A stretch of 53,426 bases of DNA from Rhodospirillales bacterium (GTDB lineage: Bacteria > Pseudomonadota > Alphaproteobacteria > Rhodospirillales > Casp-alpha2): NCBI GenBank assembly GCA_021775095.1, contig JAJFII010000046.1, positions 1 through 53,426 on the forward strand, in the 5' to 3' direction. Positions 7,492 to 15,899 of this stretch are shown here, piece by piece. The translations under genes were made by a program, and so were the position numbers. The notes under the pieces are model-generated. The model ran no database searches. It was given only the letters and a program-made list of their open reading frames with translations, and was not told the origin of the DNA. Position 1 is the first letter of the stretch. Each line of letters starts with the position of its first letter.

Positions 7492-8765
7492 GCGCGCCCA
7501 CACAAATAACCTTCAGTGGTCGCAAGTTCAACGTGCTGACGCCAGCGTTCGGCAAGGGCGGTCAGGGCACGGTTCACAAAATCCGCCAGAGCGCCGGTAA
7601 TCGTCATTTGGCCATCGCCAAGGAACTCCCCGCAACCCCGGACACGGAAAAGCGGACCCGGCGGCTGATCGATTTGGGCGCTGGCTTGGAAATCCCTTTC
7701 ATCGCCGCACCCTTGGTGATGACGGCGGCGCGGGGGAAACCCGCCTTCTACTATCTGGCCCCCTTCAGCACCGGACTTTCCCTTGAGGATGACAAACCAA
7801 GGCCTTTCCCGGAACTGCTGGAAATGGCAGTGGTGCTGGCAGCAACTTGGGGAAACCTGGAGCAGCGCGGCATTGCCCACGGCGACATCGCGCCGGCAAA
7901 TATTCTTGTGCGTGATAACGGTCAGACGGACCTGATCGATTTTGATAATTTCGCTATCGCCGACGGCTCCGTCCCGCCGCCGACCATGATCGGTCAGCAC
8001 CCTATGATCGCGCCGGAACTGCGTGCCGCGAGGAACGGCGGGAAACCACTTGCGCCCAACATCATGAGTGATCGCTTTTCCTGGGCTGTCTTGTTCAACA
8101 TTCTCCTCCTTGGCCGCTATCCCGCCGACGGCTTGGCAACGACGCCCAGCGAACTCGACAAAGTTCTCTCCACCGGCGACTGGCCCGAGGAGCAACGCAA
8201 ACCGCAGCCAGGCGAAACCCCCATCGCCGCCCTTGGTGAGGGTTTGTGCAACCTGTTTCGCCAATCGTTCTCCACATCTCCGCAACAGCGCCCCGACGCC
8301 GAAGCATGGCGACGCGGGCTCCTCGACGCCTTAGGGCGGTTGCACGTCCACGGTTGCGGCAACGCTTTCGTCCTGGATCAAAACTCGAAACAGTGCCCCG
8401 CATGCGGCAAGTCCGCACCAAAATCATACCATGCCCGCCTGATCGCCATAAACCGGAACACAGGCCGGGAAACAACATTCGATCTTCCGGACGGCGCATA
8501 TGTGTATCTCGGACGCTGTACGCTGCCCGATGCATCCGCTTACGTTTCCGAGAAGCACATAAGAGTTCATCGCGAAGGCCACATCCTCTTCTTCAAACAG
8601 CTTGGCGGCAACAACACGCACATCCTTTTCCCCGGAACCAAGAAGCCGCTAAAGCTCATCGCCTTCTTTGAGGACCTTTCCAGCCCCCGCCTGAAAGATG
8701 CCCAGCTGACGCTTGGCGATACAGAGATACAGATTCGTATCGCGCATGCCGGGAATGCCGCGTAA
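7488..8765 (+). CDS. Ser/Thr protein kinase with zinc ribbon and FHA-like C-terminus (TerY-P kinase)
   Basis: The 425-residue protein starts with the ATG overlapping the PP2C stop. The kinase domain (about 15-285) has the glycine loop GKGGQGTVHK (22-31), Lys45 in AIAKEL, a catalytic loop HGDIAPAN (Asp133, Asn138; HGD for HRD and Ala for the usual Lys) and IDFDN (Asp151) in place of DFG. These variants are typical of kinases in TerY-P triads. A zinc-ribbon-like segment follows (Cys290, Cys303, Cys306, possibly His288). Residues 320-420 look FHA-like: LGR, then VSEKHIRV, then GGNNTH in the places of the GR, SxxH and NGT motifs. An FHA domain would bind phosphothreonine and may recruit the system's own phosphorylated partners. 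Confidence 0.9.
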   Translation: MSAPTQITFSGRKFNVLTPAFGKGGQGTVHKIRQSAGNRHLAIAKELPATPDTEKRTRRLIDLGAGLEIPFIAAPLVMTAARGKPAFYYLAPFSTGLSLEDDKPRPFPELLEMAVVLAATWGNLEQRGIAHGDIAPANILVRDNGQTDLIDFDNFAIADGSVPPPTMIGQHPMIAPELRAARNGGKPLAPNIMSDRFSWAVLFNILLLGRYPADGLATTPSELDKVLSTGDWPEEQRKPQPGETPIAALGEGLCNLFRQSFSTSPQQRPDAEAWRRGLLDALGRLHVHGCGNAFVLDQNSKQCPACGKSAPKSYHARLIAINRNTGRETTFDLPDGAYVYLGRCTLPDASAYVSEKHIRVHREGHILFFKQLGGNNTHILFPGTKKPLKLIAFFEDLSSPRLKDAQLTLGDTEIQIRIAHAGNAA

Positions 8766-8798
8766 CATTCCGTATCGAATTCGCGGACACGGCATGGA

Positions 8799-11561
8799 AT
8801 GGACAAGAAGCAAACCCAAAACCTGTATGTAGAACTGTTTTCACCTTGCCCCGATTGGGACGAGCAAGAACGGCGATTGAAGATTGTGGAGCGTCAATCT
8901 GAAATCTCTGTCCAGAAGGTTCTGCAAGCGGCCATCCGGTTTGTTCCGCCTTTTGATCAAGGAGACACGGCATGGGTAGAAGAGCCGGAAGATATCAAGT
9001 TGACGATTGCCGGCTTCCGCCATGCGTTGGACAATATTGCTCAGCAAGACCATCCTATTATCTGGGCAATGCTTCAACACAACCTTGGCTCAGCACTGAC
9101 TTTTGGGGGAGCAAACGAGGCGGCAATCTCAGCTTTTGAATCTACGTTGAAAATTTACAACTCTGATAATTATCCGGAACTCCGGGCAAATACGCTTTCC
9201 AATATCGCCGATGTATTTGTTAGCGAAGGCAGAAACCTTGAGGCCTTAAACGCCTTTGACGAGGCCGTTTCCTTGGGCGGCGGCTACGCAGATGAGATTG
9301 ACCGAGGGAGACTGGAGGTCGGGCGCGGGCTGGCCTATCTGGATTTGCTCGACGATGATATGCCGAATCAACTTTCGTCAGCGAGAAGATCCTTCCAGAT
9401 TGCCGCAGAGATATTCTCCAACGCCGAATACTGGGATGACTGGGCATATGTCCAAGTATACCTGGGTCATTGTTATGCCGAAGATCAGGTTGGGGATTTT
9501 GCCGAAAACGTAGAGATGGCAATCGGACACTATCAGAATGCATTGAGCCTATTTCCCAAGAGGCTGTCCCCGGAGGAGTGGGCCATGGCACAACTTGGGC
9601 TTGGGGCTGCGTTATCAGAACGCATTTTTGGTGATCCGGTAAAAAACGGTCAAGACGCCATTACTGCCTTGCAAGCTGCACGAAGGGTATTTCGCCCATC
9701 CACATTTCCCGAAGACCATGCAAAAACGGTCATCACTTTGGCATGCGTCTATCTCCAAAAACCGGAACCCGAACCAGAAAAGGCCCTGGTGAATTTGAAA
9801 CGCATTCTCCCTCTCATTGATCCACATGAGAATCGCCAAACCTGGATTGATCTTCACATCAATCTCGCAAATGCGTACAGGGCGCGCCGGAAGGGACATC
9901 GGCGAAAAAATATGCTGAAAGCCATGGAAGTTCTGCGAGAAGCGCTAACAGTTTGCGGTGATCGGTCTGTAGACAACTTCGGTTCCATTCACGTCAATCT
10001 TGGTGCTGTTTGCATTGAACTCCATCGTGATTTTGATGAACCACTTCTTGATTATGCCGAAGAGGTAAATAAAACGGCCTTAAGCGTGATCAGTCGGGAG
10101 GCGTTTCCCGATTACTGGACTCGGACAAAAGCGAACCAGGCCTCGGTTTACATGGCGAAAAATGACTGGCCGTCCGTTTCCGAAATCGCCGAGGAGGTGC
10201 TCAATCTGAGCGATGATGCTTTACGGCATGGGAAATCCATCTATGAGCGCACACGCCTGATAAAGGCTATCGCCGTGCTCAATGATTTGGGCACGCTGGC
10301 GCTCAACCAGCAGGGCAAGACCAGAATCGCCTTCGCTTTTGCCTGTCGTTCACGGTCTCGTTTCCTACGGGCTGCGGATATTGTCGAGCATGGTTTGAAA
10401 AAATTTCAAGATGCCCGCACACTTGGAGCAAATGAAGCCTATATTCAGTTCACCATGCCCATGGTCGATGAACTGAGCTTGGCTTTCATCGTTACACGAG
10501 AAGGAATTTCTGCGATCCAGCTTGAGTTATTCGGACGTGCCAACCATCAAAACCTTCTAAAATCTTGGGGCGAGGCTTACCGCAAATATGCCGATGTAGG
10601 CATAACCGAAACTCCTCAGTTTCAAGCCGGGTTGGAAGACGTTCTTTCGTTGTTGTCGAGAACACTTGCGCCAATCATTGATGGGCTTCGAGAAAATGGC
10701 AAGACAAAATTAGTCGTGGCACCCAGCGGTTTACTCTCATTGTTTCCTCTGCACGCTGTGACCCATCCCGGAGATGACATGCGCCGCCTTCTGGATGAGT
10801 TTGAAATTATCTACACCACTGACCTGGCGACGTATCTCTCACGGCAGGAAGAACAACAGCGGGGAAACCCCAGCCTGTTCCTCGTGAGCGATCCCGAGCA
10901 ATGCCTATATGGTACCGAGAGCGAACGGAATTTTTTGACACAACTCTTCCCAAACCATCAAACACTGGTTGGCGAACAAGCTGACCAAAAGACCGTTATC
11001 GACACCCTTAGAGACGGGACTGGGTTCGATCTTATCCACTTTTCGTGCCATGGGGAATATGGCTGGAATTATTTCGATGACGGAGGAATACGGCTGGCTA
11101 ATGGTGGAAAACTGTCGTTCAGAAATGTCCTTGAGAACGTAAAATTACATCCCGGTGCAATTGTCGTTTTGGCATCGTGCGAAAGTGGCATTACAGACTA
11201 TGAACACATGCCTAATGAAACCTTTGGCCTGCAACTGGCGTTTCTTCACGCCGGCGCAAAGGCTGTTATCAGTACGCTTTGGCCCGTGGATGACCGAGCA
11301 ACCAGCTTCCTCATGGGGCGATTTTATGAGGGCTTAACGAAAGACCTACCTCCATCAGAAGCGCTTCGAGTTTCGCAATTATGGCTTAAACGTGCCACAA
11401 ATTTAGAATTATATGGTGAGGGAATGCAGGTCCCGATATCCAGCCAGGTGCGAATTAGCAACCAAGACGGCGAGCTCAGCAAAATCACCAATGCCGATAA
11501 AAATAATCGGCCATTTGCCCACCCTGTTTATTGGGCAGGGTTTACAGTTTACGGTGCGTAG
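8799..11561 (+). CDS. TPR-CHAT cysteine protease
   Basis: This 920-residue protein lies 33 bases after the kinase. Residues ~40-500 are helical repeats of TPR type (e.g. the Leu/Ala/Tyr pattern around 100-130, 190-260 and 330-400). The C-terminal CHAT domain (about 600-915) carries the caspase/separase-like dyad: His751 in IHFSCHG and Cys794 in VLASCESG. The usual AFLHAGAKAVISTLWPVDD block follows. CHAT proteases are dormant until a partner bound through the TPRs triggers them; known targets in bacteria include gasdermins and regulatory proteins. No gasdermin is visible nearby, so the substrate here is unknown. The ribosome binding site before 8799 is weak, so translation may depend on the upstream genes. 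Confidence 0.93.
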   Translation: MDKKQTQNLYVELFSPCPDWDEQERRLKIVERQSEISVQKVLQAAIRFVPPFDQGDTAWVEEPEDIKLTIAGFRHALDNIAQQDHPIIWAMLQHNLGSALTFGGANEAAISAFESTLKIYNSDNYPELRANTLSNIADVFVSEGRNLEALNAFDEAVSLGGGYADEIDRGRLEVGRGLAYLDLLDDDMPNQLSSARRSFQIAAEIFSNAEYWDDWAYVQVYLGHCYAEDQVGDFAENVEMAIGHYQNALSLFPKRLSPEEWAMAQLGLGAALSERIFGDPVKNGQDAITALQAARRVFRPSTFPEDHAKTVITLACVYLQKPEPEPEKALVNLKRILPLIDPHENRQTWIDLHINLANAYRARRKGHRRKNMLKAMEVLREALTVCGDRSVDNFGSIHVNLGAVCIELHRDFDEPLLDYAEEVNKTALSVISREAFPDYWTRTKANQASVYMAKNDWPSVSEIAEEVLNLSDDALRHGKSIYERTRLIKAIAVLNDLGTLALNQQGKTRIAFAFACRSRSRFLRAADIVEHGLKKFQDARTLGANEAYIQFTMPMVDELSLAFIVTREGISAIQLELFGRANHQNLLKSWGEAYRKYADVGITETPQFQAGLEDVLSLLSRTLAPIIDGLRENGKTKLVVAPSGLLSLFPLHAVTHPGDDMRRLLDEFEIIYTTDLATYLSRQEEQQRGNPSLFLVSDPEQCLYGTESERNFLTQLFPNHQTLVGEQADQKTVIDTLRDGTGFDLIHFSCHGEYGWNYFDDGGIRLANGGKLSFRNVLENVKLHPGAIVVLASCESGITDYEHMPNETFGLQLAFLHAGAKAVISTLWPVDDRATSFLMGRFYEGLTKDLPPSEALRVSQLWLKRATNLELYGEGMQVPISSQVRISNQDGELSKITNADKNNRPFAHPVYWAGFTVYGA

Positions 11562-11633
11562 CGTCTGGAATAGTACTTCTCGTATCATCATCCACATTGC
11601 GTGAGATTAGGTGTTACTTAAAAGGTTACGAAA

Positions 11634-12410
11634 TTGGCCCGACCAACACAAAAAACAATCAAGAAGCTTTTCGCGCTGTGCAACAATTACTGTGCCCAGC
11701 CCGGATGTCATCGCCGGATTATCAACCAAAATGGGACGGTGGACGGAGAAATTTGCCATATCAGAGCGGCCAGCCCCGGAGGGCCGCGTTATGACCCTAA
11801 TCAGAGCGACAATGAGCGACGTGCTTACGATAATCTGATTTTACTTTGCAGAGACCACCACGCCGCCATCGACATGCAACCGGAAATTTATACGGTCGAT
11901 ATCCTTGAGGGGATGAAACATGAGCACGAAAAAAACGTGAGTCGCTCCGAGCGGAGCACAGATTTGCACTCCGCGAAACTGCTCATCAACCTTTTCGTAA
12001 GTAACCAGGGGCCGATAGAAACACAAAACATTGCTGTGAACAGTCCAGGTGCAGTCCAGGCAAAAGTCGTCAACATTCGAAGCGGGAAGAAAGCGAACAT
12101 CAAGCCCCCAGACGGCACAATTGGTTCGGATCAAGATGCTTCCCGCTATGTGGCACACCTAATCAAGCGGTATAATAAATTCGCGAGCGCTGAGCCATCA
12201 AGAAAGTCGAAATTCAGTCACGGTGCAATTTCACGAAATATCGACTCCAAATTCGGCGCGACCTGGAAGCTGCTACCATTGGAGAAGGCGGAAGAACTCT
12301 ATTCATACCTCCAGAGCCGTATCAACAGGACCCGCCTAGCCCGCATTAACAAGGGCAAGGGTTACTCATCTTATTCAAAGTTTGAGGAATTCACGAACAA
12401 GCATAGATAA
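11634..12410 (+). CDS. HNH endonuclease domain protein
   Basis: The TTG start at 11634 follows AAAGG eight bases upstream and gives 258 residues. The N-terminal ~80 residues form an HNH module with Cys20-x4-Cys25, ICHI (His42), Asn67 in YDNLILLC, and Cys72-x2-His75-His76, the pattern of a zinc-stabilised His-Me nuclease. The remaining ~180 residues are basic and unrecognised. They include a stretch rich in Asn/Val near 125-155 and a helical C-terminus with several Arg/Lys, possibly for DNA binding. It is last in the PP2C-kinase-CHAT operon, 72 bases after the CHAT gene. It could be the nucleic-acid-damaging effector or an independent cargo nuclease. Confidence 0.85.
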   Translation: MARPTQKTIKKLFALCNNYCAQPGCHRRIINQNGTVDGEICHIRAASPGGPRYDPNQSDNERRAYDNLILLCRDHHAAIDMQPEIYTVDILEGMKHEHEKNVSRSERSTDLHSAKLLINLFVSNQGPIETQNIAVNSPGAVQAKVVNIRSGKKANIKPPDGTIGSDQDASRYVAHLIKRYNKFASAEPSRKSKFSHGAISRNIDSKFGATWKLLPLEKAEELYSYLQSRINRTRLARINKGKGYSSYSKFEEFTNKHR

Positions 12411-12466
12411 AGTATCGGCAGAGCCCAGCCCCTTCACTATGAAGCGTTTCCAAACAAATATGGGGC

Positions 12467-12664
12467 ATGTTGATATTGACCCCCGATGAACTGGAACACA
12501 TGGAGCATCTTTTGGCCGGGCTTCTTGGTTCAGCGCATGATGAAGGTGAGCGAGCAGAAGTGCTGAAGCTTCACCAACGGCTGTTGAGCCTCCATAGCGC
12601 TCAAAGTGGACTACGTACCTCACTGGATCGTCTGCAGGGCCTTACAGAGAAAATTTCTCGATAA
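12467..12664 (+). CDS. Possible small helical protein
   Basis: This is a 65-codon frame starting with ATG at 12467. The translation is almost entirely amphipathic helix, with Leu/Glu/His-rich heptads and a plausible amino-acid balance. No ribosome binding site is clear (only GGGG immediately before the start), and its end overlaps the convergent integrase gene by 23 bases. I do not recognise it. It may be a small regulator or chance. Confidence 0.35.
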   Translation: MLILTPDELEHMEHLLAGLLGSAHDEGERAEVLKLHQRLLSLHSAQSGLRTSLDRLQGLTEKISR

Positions 12665-13928
12665 TCTCTTTCAGGTCTTCTAAGTCCTTGCCGAAGCCGT
12701 ATTTGGGGCGTTGAAACTTATGACCCATCAGTTGTGCTTGTGCGCGGTCAACAACATCATTCTTGGTCAGTTGATCCTGGAACCAATGGCGGAGGGAATA
12801 GAGGCTCTGGGTTTTGTCTGGAACCAAGCCACTTTTCCGGAAATGTTTGCTGATCATGGTGGTCGCATACATATTTTTGCCCGCCCATTTACCCCAACCG
12901 CCGCCGGTGACGATTTCACGCGCGGCGCTCAATGATACGCCGACCAGAGGAATGAGGCGTTCGGAATGGGGTGTTTTCAGTGCGTGAATTTTGTTGGAAC
13001 GAATGTGGATATGGGGGATTTCCGCATCCAGATTAAAATCACAAAGCTCTAGGCCCAGTAACTCACTTGGCCTTGCACCGGTGTTGATCATTATCCTGAT
13101 CAGGGCTTGCAAATGCGGCTTCAGATCGCCCAGAGCGCCGGGCGCTAGCAATCCATCCCGCAAGAACTTGGTGCTGAACGGTTCGCGTTGGCGTTCCTGC
13201 GTGTCTTTCAGGCGTATCCGGTGGAATGGGTTTTGCCGTTCAATGCTGTCGATATCAAAATTGATGGTGATCAGACGACGCAGACTGTTGATTTCGCGGT
13301 TGGCGGTATAGGGTTTCAGGCCCTCTTTCTGAATACGGACCAGCCACCAGGAACGATACTCTAGGGCGTGTTTGCGCTCAATTTTGTGGAGCGGCATGGC
13401 TCCCACAGCCTTCTCGAAATTTCTAATGGCCTTGAGATAGACATTTCGTTTCCCTCGCCGTTGGTCCTTGCTCTGGTCCATCCATTCGTCACGCACATGC
13501 TCCCAAAAGCGATCAAATGCTTGCCCAAGAGAAAGTTCAGGAACCGGAACCAGACCAAGCACGGCCTGTTGCTCTCCCACGGTCTTCTCACCCAAGATCA
13601 ACATGCGCAGACGCGCTAAAAGCTGTTCGTCTGAGATTTCTCCAGCCGATAGATTGTCCAATTGCAAACCCTGCGTGACAGCTTTTGCCGCAGTGTAGCG
13701 GATCTGGCTGTCTTCAGATGCAAGCGACACGCCTCTGTCCAGAGAGTCAGCCCATATCCGGTCAAAATGTTGGGTTTGCTGAGCGGCTAAAATCTTCGCT
13801 TCCTGGAAATCCCGTGTCTTGAGCGAGAAGCGAATCAGGGTTCTTTTTTCGATATCATTGTATTTTTTCGGCACTCGACGTTGAAAATGCCAGACAGTAC
13901 CGATTTGTTTCAGGTGCAAGGCGCGCAT
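12642..13928 (-). CDS. Tyrosine recombinase / island integrase
   Basis: The start is taken as the ATG at 13928 with GAGG eight bases upstream, giving 428 residues; a TTG two codons earlier is also open. The N-terminus (HLKQIGTVWHFQRRVPKKY) matches the short domain common at the start of alphaproteobacterial integrases. A SAM-like core-binding region follows (about 140-225), then the catalytic domain. Numbered from the TTG, the visible active-site residues are Arg288 (GARPSEL), Arg382-His383 (YSLRHWF, with Tyr in place of the usual first His), His405 (MGHK) and the nucleophile Tyr412. It starts about 120 bases from the 3' end of tRNA-Leu and is therefore the likely integrase of the island. Confidence 0.93.
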   Translation of the reverse strand: MRALHLKQIGTVWHFQRRVPKKYNDIEKRTLIRFSLKTRDFQEAKILAAQQTQHFDRIWADSLDRGVSLASEDSQIRYTAAKAVTQGLQLDNLSAGEISDEQLLARLRMLILGEKTVGEQQAVLGLVPVPELSLGQAFDRFWEHVRDEWMDQSKDQRRGKRNVYLKAIRNFEKAVGAMPLHKIERKHALEYRSWWLVRIQKEGLKPYTANREINSLRRLITINFDIDSIERQNPFHRIRLKDTQERQREPFSTKFLRDGLLAPGALGDLKPHLQALIRIMINTGARPSELLGLELCDFNLDAEIPHIHIRSNKIHALKTPHSERLIPLVGVSLSAAREIVTGGGWGKWAGKNMYATTMISKHFRKSGLVPDKTQSLYSLRHWFQDQLTKNDVVDRAQAQLMGHKFQRPKYGFGKDLEDLKEIIEKFSL

Positions 13929-13950
13929 GCTCAAATCCTCGACTTAGCTA

Positions 13951-13975
13951 CAAATCGAGCTACAAACTCGATTTG
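13951..13975. repeat. Inverted repeat upstream of the integrase
   Basis: CAAATCGAG and CTCGATTTG form a perfect 9-bp inverted repeat around a seven-base loop. The nine bases AGCTACAAA also occur twice in direct orientation with a 12-base period (from 13946). It lies between the integrase start and tRNA-Leu. It could be an integrase arm site, an excisionase site or an operator. Confidence 0.55.
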
Positions 13976-14050
13976 GCTATTGTTGAGGAAAACCCTAGAC
14001 CTAAATATTTCAGTGGGTTAGCCGACAACCTCCGCCCGTTGACAAAGGTT

Positions 14051-14137
14051 TGGTGCCCAGGAGAAGACTCGAACTTCCACGACCTTGCGGCCACAGGCAC
14101 CTGAAGCCTGCGCGTCTACCAATTCCGCCACCTGGGC
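14051..14137 (-). tRNA. tRNA-Leu (anticodon CAG)
   Basis: The minus strand folds as a class II tRNA. The acceptor GCCCAGG pairs with CCTGGGC, and the D-arm sequence TGGCGGAATTGGTAGACGC is typical of tRNA-Leu. The anticodon stem CAGGC/GCCTG holds the loop TTCAGGT (anticodon CAG), followed by a long variable arm and a TTCGAGT T-loop. The CCA end is encoded. Its 3' end faces the integrase, as expected for an integration target; the gene itself is intact. Confidence 0.97.
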
Positions 14138-14371
14138 TTGCGGTTCGTCAGAAGTAAATTCCTGGGAACCGACGCCTAGTGATTATTGACGATCAGGTGC
14201 ATTGTCAACCGCAATTGTTGGTGACGGCAAGCGCAAGGTTGACGCTTGCCCGGTTGCCATGTAATTCCTAGGATTATGGGACGGGGAGTGTCGCCCGGAA
14301 TTCGGGCATTTGCCCTCCGATACCCGGGACAATGGGCGCAGCCCCGTTGTGGAACCGTTGGGAGAAAATTT

Positions 14372-15373
14372 ATGGCTAGAATTACCGTTTTTGGTGGGTC
14401 CGGGTTCATCGGACGCCATCTGGTTCGGCGTTTGGCGGCAAAAGGATGGGAAATTCGGGTGGCGGTGCGTGATCTGGAAAGTGCATTGACGCTTAAACCG
14501 GCGGGCGACGTTGGCCAGATTGTCCCCTGGTGTTGCGATATTACCCGCCCGGACCATGTGGCGGCCGCCGTCGCCGCTGCCGACGCGGTGGTCAATTTGG
14601 TTGGCGTCCTGTTTGAGACCGGTCGTAACAGTTTCGAGAACCTGCACGCCCTGGGGCCGCAGACGATTGCCCAGGCGGCGGCGACCGCCGGCGTTAAATC
14701 CTTCGTCCATATGTCCGCCATGGGGGCCGACAGCGCTTCCCAGTCGGCCTATGCCCGTTCCAAGGCGGCCGGGGAAGTGGCCGTCAAAACGGCCTTTCCC
14801 AAGGCCGTTATCCTGCGCCCCAGTGTGTTGTTTGGACCGGAGGACGGGTTTTTTAATTTGTTTGCCGGTCTGTCGCGGTTCACCCCGGTTCTGCCGGTCT
14901 TTGGCTGCCCCATGGTACCGAAAATGGAAAAAACCGAGAGCGGTTTTAAACTTAATTTTTATGGTGACGGCGGCACCCGCTTCCAGCCCGTCTACGTCGG
15001 CGATGTGGCCGATGCGATCATGGTTTCCTTGGAGACAGCGGCGGCCCAGGGACAGCTTTATGAATTGGCGGGACCGACCGTATATTCCTTTAAGCAGTTG
15101 ATGGAGATGCTGTTGCGTTATACCAACCGCAAGCGGATGCTGGTTCCAATTCCGTTTTTTGTTGCCGAGTTCTACGCCTTGTTTTTGCAGCTCATGCCCA
15201 AACCCCTGTTAACAAGGGATCAGGTCATCTTGATGAAAACCGACAATATAATGGCAAAGGGGGCCAAGGGATTGGCCGATCTGGGCCTTCGTCCTACCAC
15301 CGCCGAATCGATTTTACCAACCTATCTGAGCCGCTTCAGACTGTCCAACCGGCACGGGTCTCTGAACGCCTGA
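14372..15373 (+). CDS. NAD-dependent epimerase/SDR, NDUFA9-like
   Basis: The start is set at the ATG at 14372 after GGGAG; the frame is open further upstream without support. The 333-residue protein has the Rossmann motif FGGSGFIGRHLVRRL near its start, NLVGVLFETG, HMSAMGAD and a YARSKAAGE segment. The last carries the YxxxK residues of extended short-chain dehydrogenases. The arrangement matches the NDUFA9-like subfamily linked to respiratory complex I or quinone biosynthesis in alphaproteobacteria. Substrate and role cannot be read from sequence. It is the first backbone gene beyond tRNA-Leu. Confidence 0.88.
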   Translation: MARITVFGGSGFIGRHLVRRLAAKGWEIRVAVRDLESALTLKPAGDVGQIVPWCCDITRPDHVAAAVAAADAVVNLVGVLFETGRNSFENLHALGPQTIAQAAATAGVKSFVHMSAMGADSASQSAYARSKAAGEVAVKTAFPKAVILRPSVLFGPEDGFFNLFAGLSRFTPVLPVFGCPMVPKMEKTESGFKLNFYGDGGTRFQPVYVGDVADAIMVSLETAAAQGQLYELAGPTVYSFKQLMEMLLRYTNRKRMLVPIPFFVAEFYALFLQLMPKPLLTRDQVILMKTDNIMAKGAKGLADLGLRPTTAESILPTYLSRFRLSNRHGSLNA

Positions 15374-15411
15374 GCGGCCCACCCGTTGCCTGGCCACCCT
15401 GCCGTCAGCCG

Positions 15412-15792
15412 TTAATAACGGTGCGGCAGCCCGCTGTCGCGGGTCGCCGCTTCTTGCTGGGCGGCGGCGACAATCAATTCGCCAAATTCCCGCAAGAATA
15501 CCGAGCCGCGGACCGTGCGCTGGATAAGAACACTGCGTTTGTCGGCGGGATCGGGTTTGCGACGGACCAGCTCGAGCTCGCTTAACCGATTAACGGCGCG
15601 GGTTATCGCCGGCTTTGAAACTTTTAACAGATCGGCAAGGCCCCGAACCGTATGCGGGGCCTGGGTCAAATAAACCGTCAACAGCAACGACATTTGGCGC
15701 GCCGAAAGGTCCGGCGCGTCCAGTCTGACACTTTCGACGATTGCCCGCCGCCAGATATCAAGTGCCTTTAATTCATCAAATTCTACGGCCAT
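15412..15792 (-). CDS. MarR-family transcriptional regulator
   Basis: The ATG at 15792, nine bases after AAGGG, gives 126 residues; a TTG three codons earlier lies too close to that site. The winged-helix core is clear: SARQMSLLLTVYL, a helix-turn-helix TVRGLADLLKVSKPAITRAVNRL, and a wing with RRKPDPADKRSVLIQ. MarR proteins repress nearby genes and are released by small aromatic or phenolic ligands. Its target is not evident; the M17 peptidase gene lies upstream on the same strand, about 108 bases away. Confidence 0.9.
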   Translation of the reverse strand: MAVEFDELKALDIWRRAIVESVRLDAPDLSARQMSLLLTVYLTQAPHTVRGLADLLKVSKPAITRAVNRLSELELVRRKPDPADKRSVLIQRTVRGSVFLREFGELIVAAAQQEAATRDSGLPHRY

Positions 15793-15899
15793 GAAACGCA
15801 ACCCTTCGATTGGTAAATTTCATTTCGGTATCGGAACTTTTAGGCGAATTGAACCGGTTTGGCAACAAAATTATAGGTATTGGTATCGGTGACCCCGTC

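Larger units (their letters stand above)
1..14050. mobile_element. Genomic island beside tRNA-Leu (left end outside window)
   Basis: The stretch carries a tyrosine integrase reading away from a tRNA-Leu, a large serine recombinase, a ParE-type toxin-antitoxin pair, a GHKL ATPase and a vWA/PP2C/kinase/CHAT/HNH cluster. None of these belongs to the housekeeping set to the right. Its right border is the 3' end of tRNA-Leu, a classic integrase target. I did not see a second copy of the tRNA 3' end by eye, so the left attachment site probably lies beyond position 1. Base composition is uneven: the first 1.7 kb is clearly AT-richer than the rest. Two different recombinases suggest a composite or nested element. 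The boundary is inferred. Confidence 0.75.

Noticed and set aside
7197-8285. 362-codon open frame opposite the PP2C and kinase genes
   Set aside because: It overlaps two well-identified genes completely and its translation is Gly/Arg-rich without any family motif.
8799-12410. Gasdermin partner for the CHAT protease
   Set aside because: No neighbouring gene has the size and hydrophobic pattern of a bacterial gasdermin; the adjacent gene is an HNH protein.
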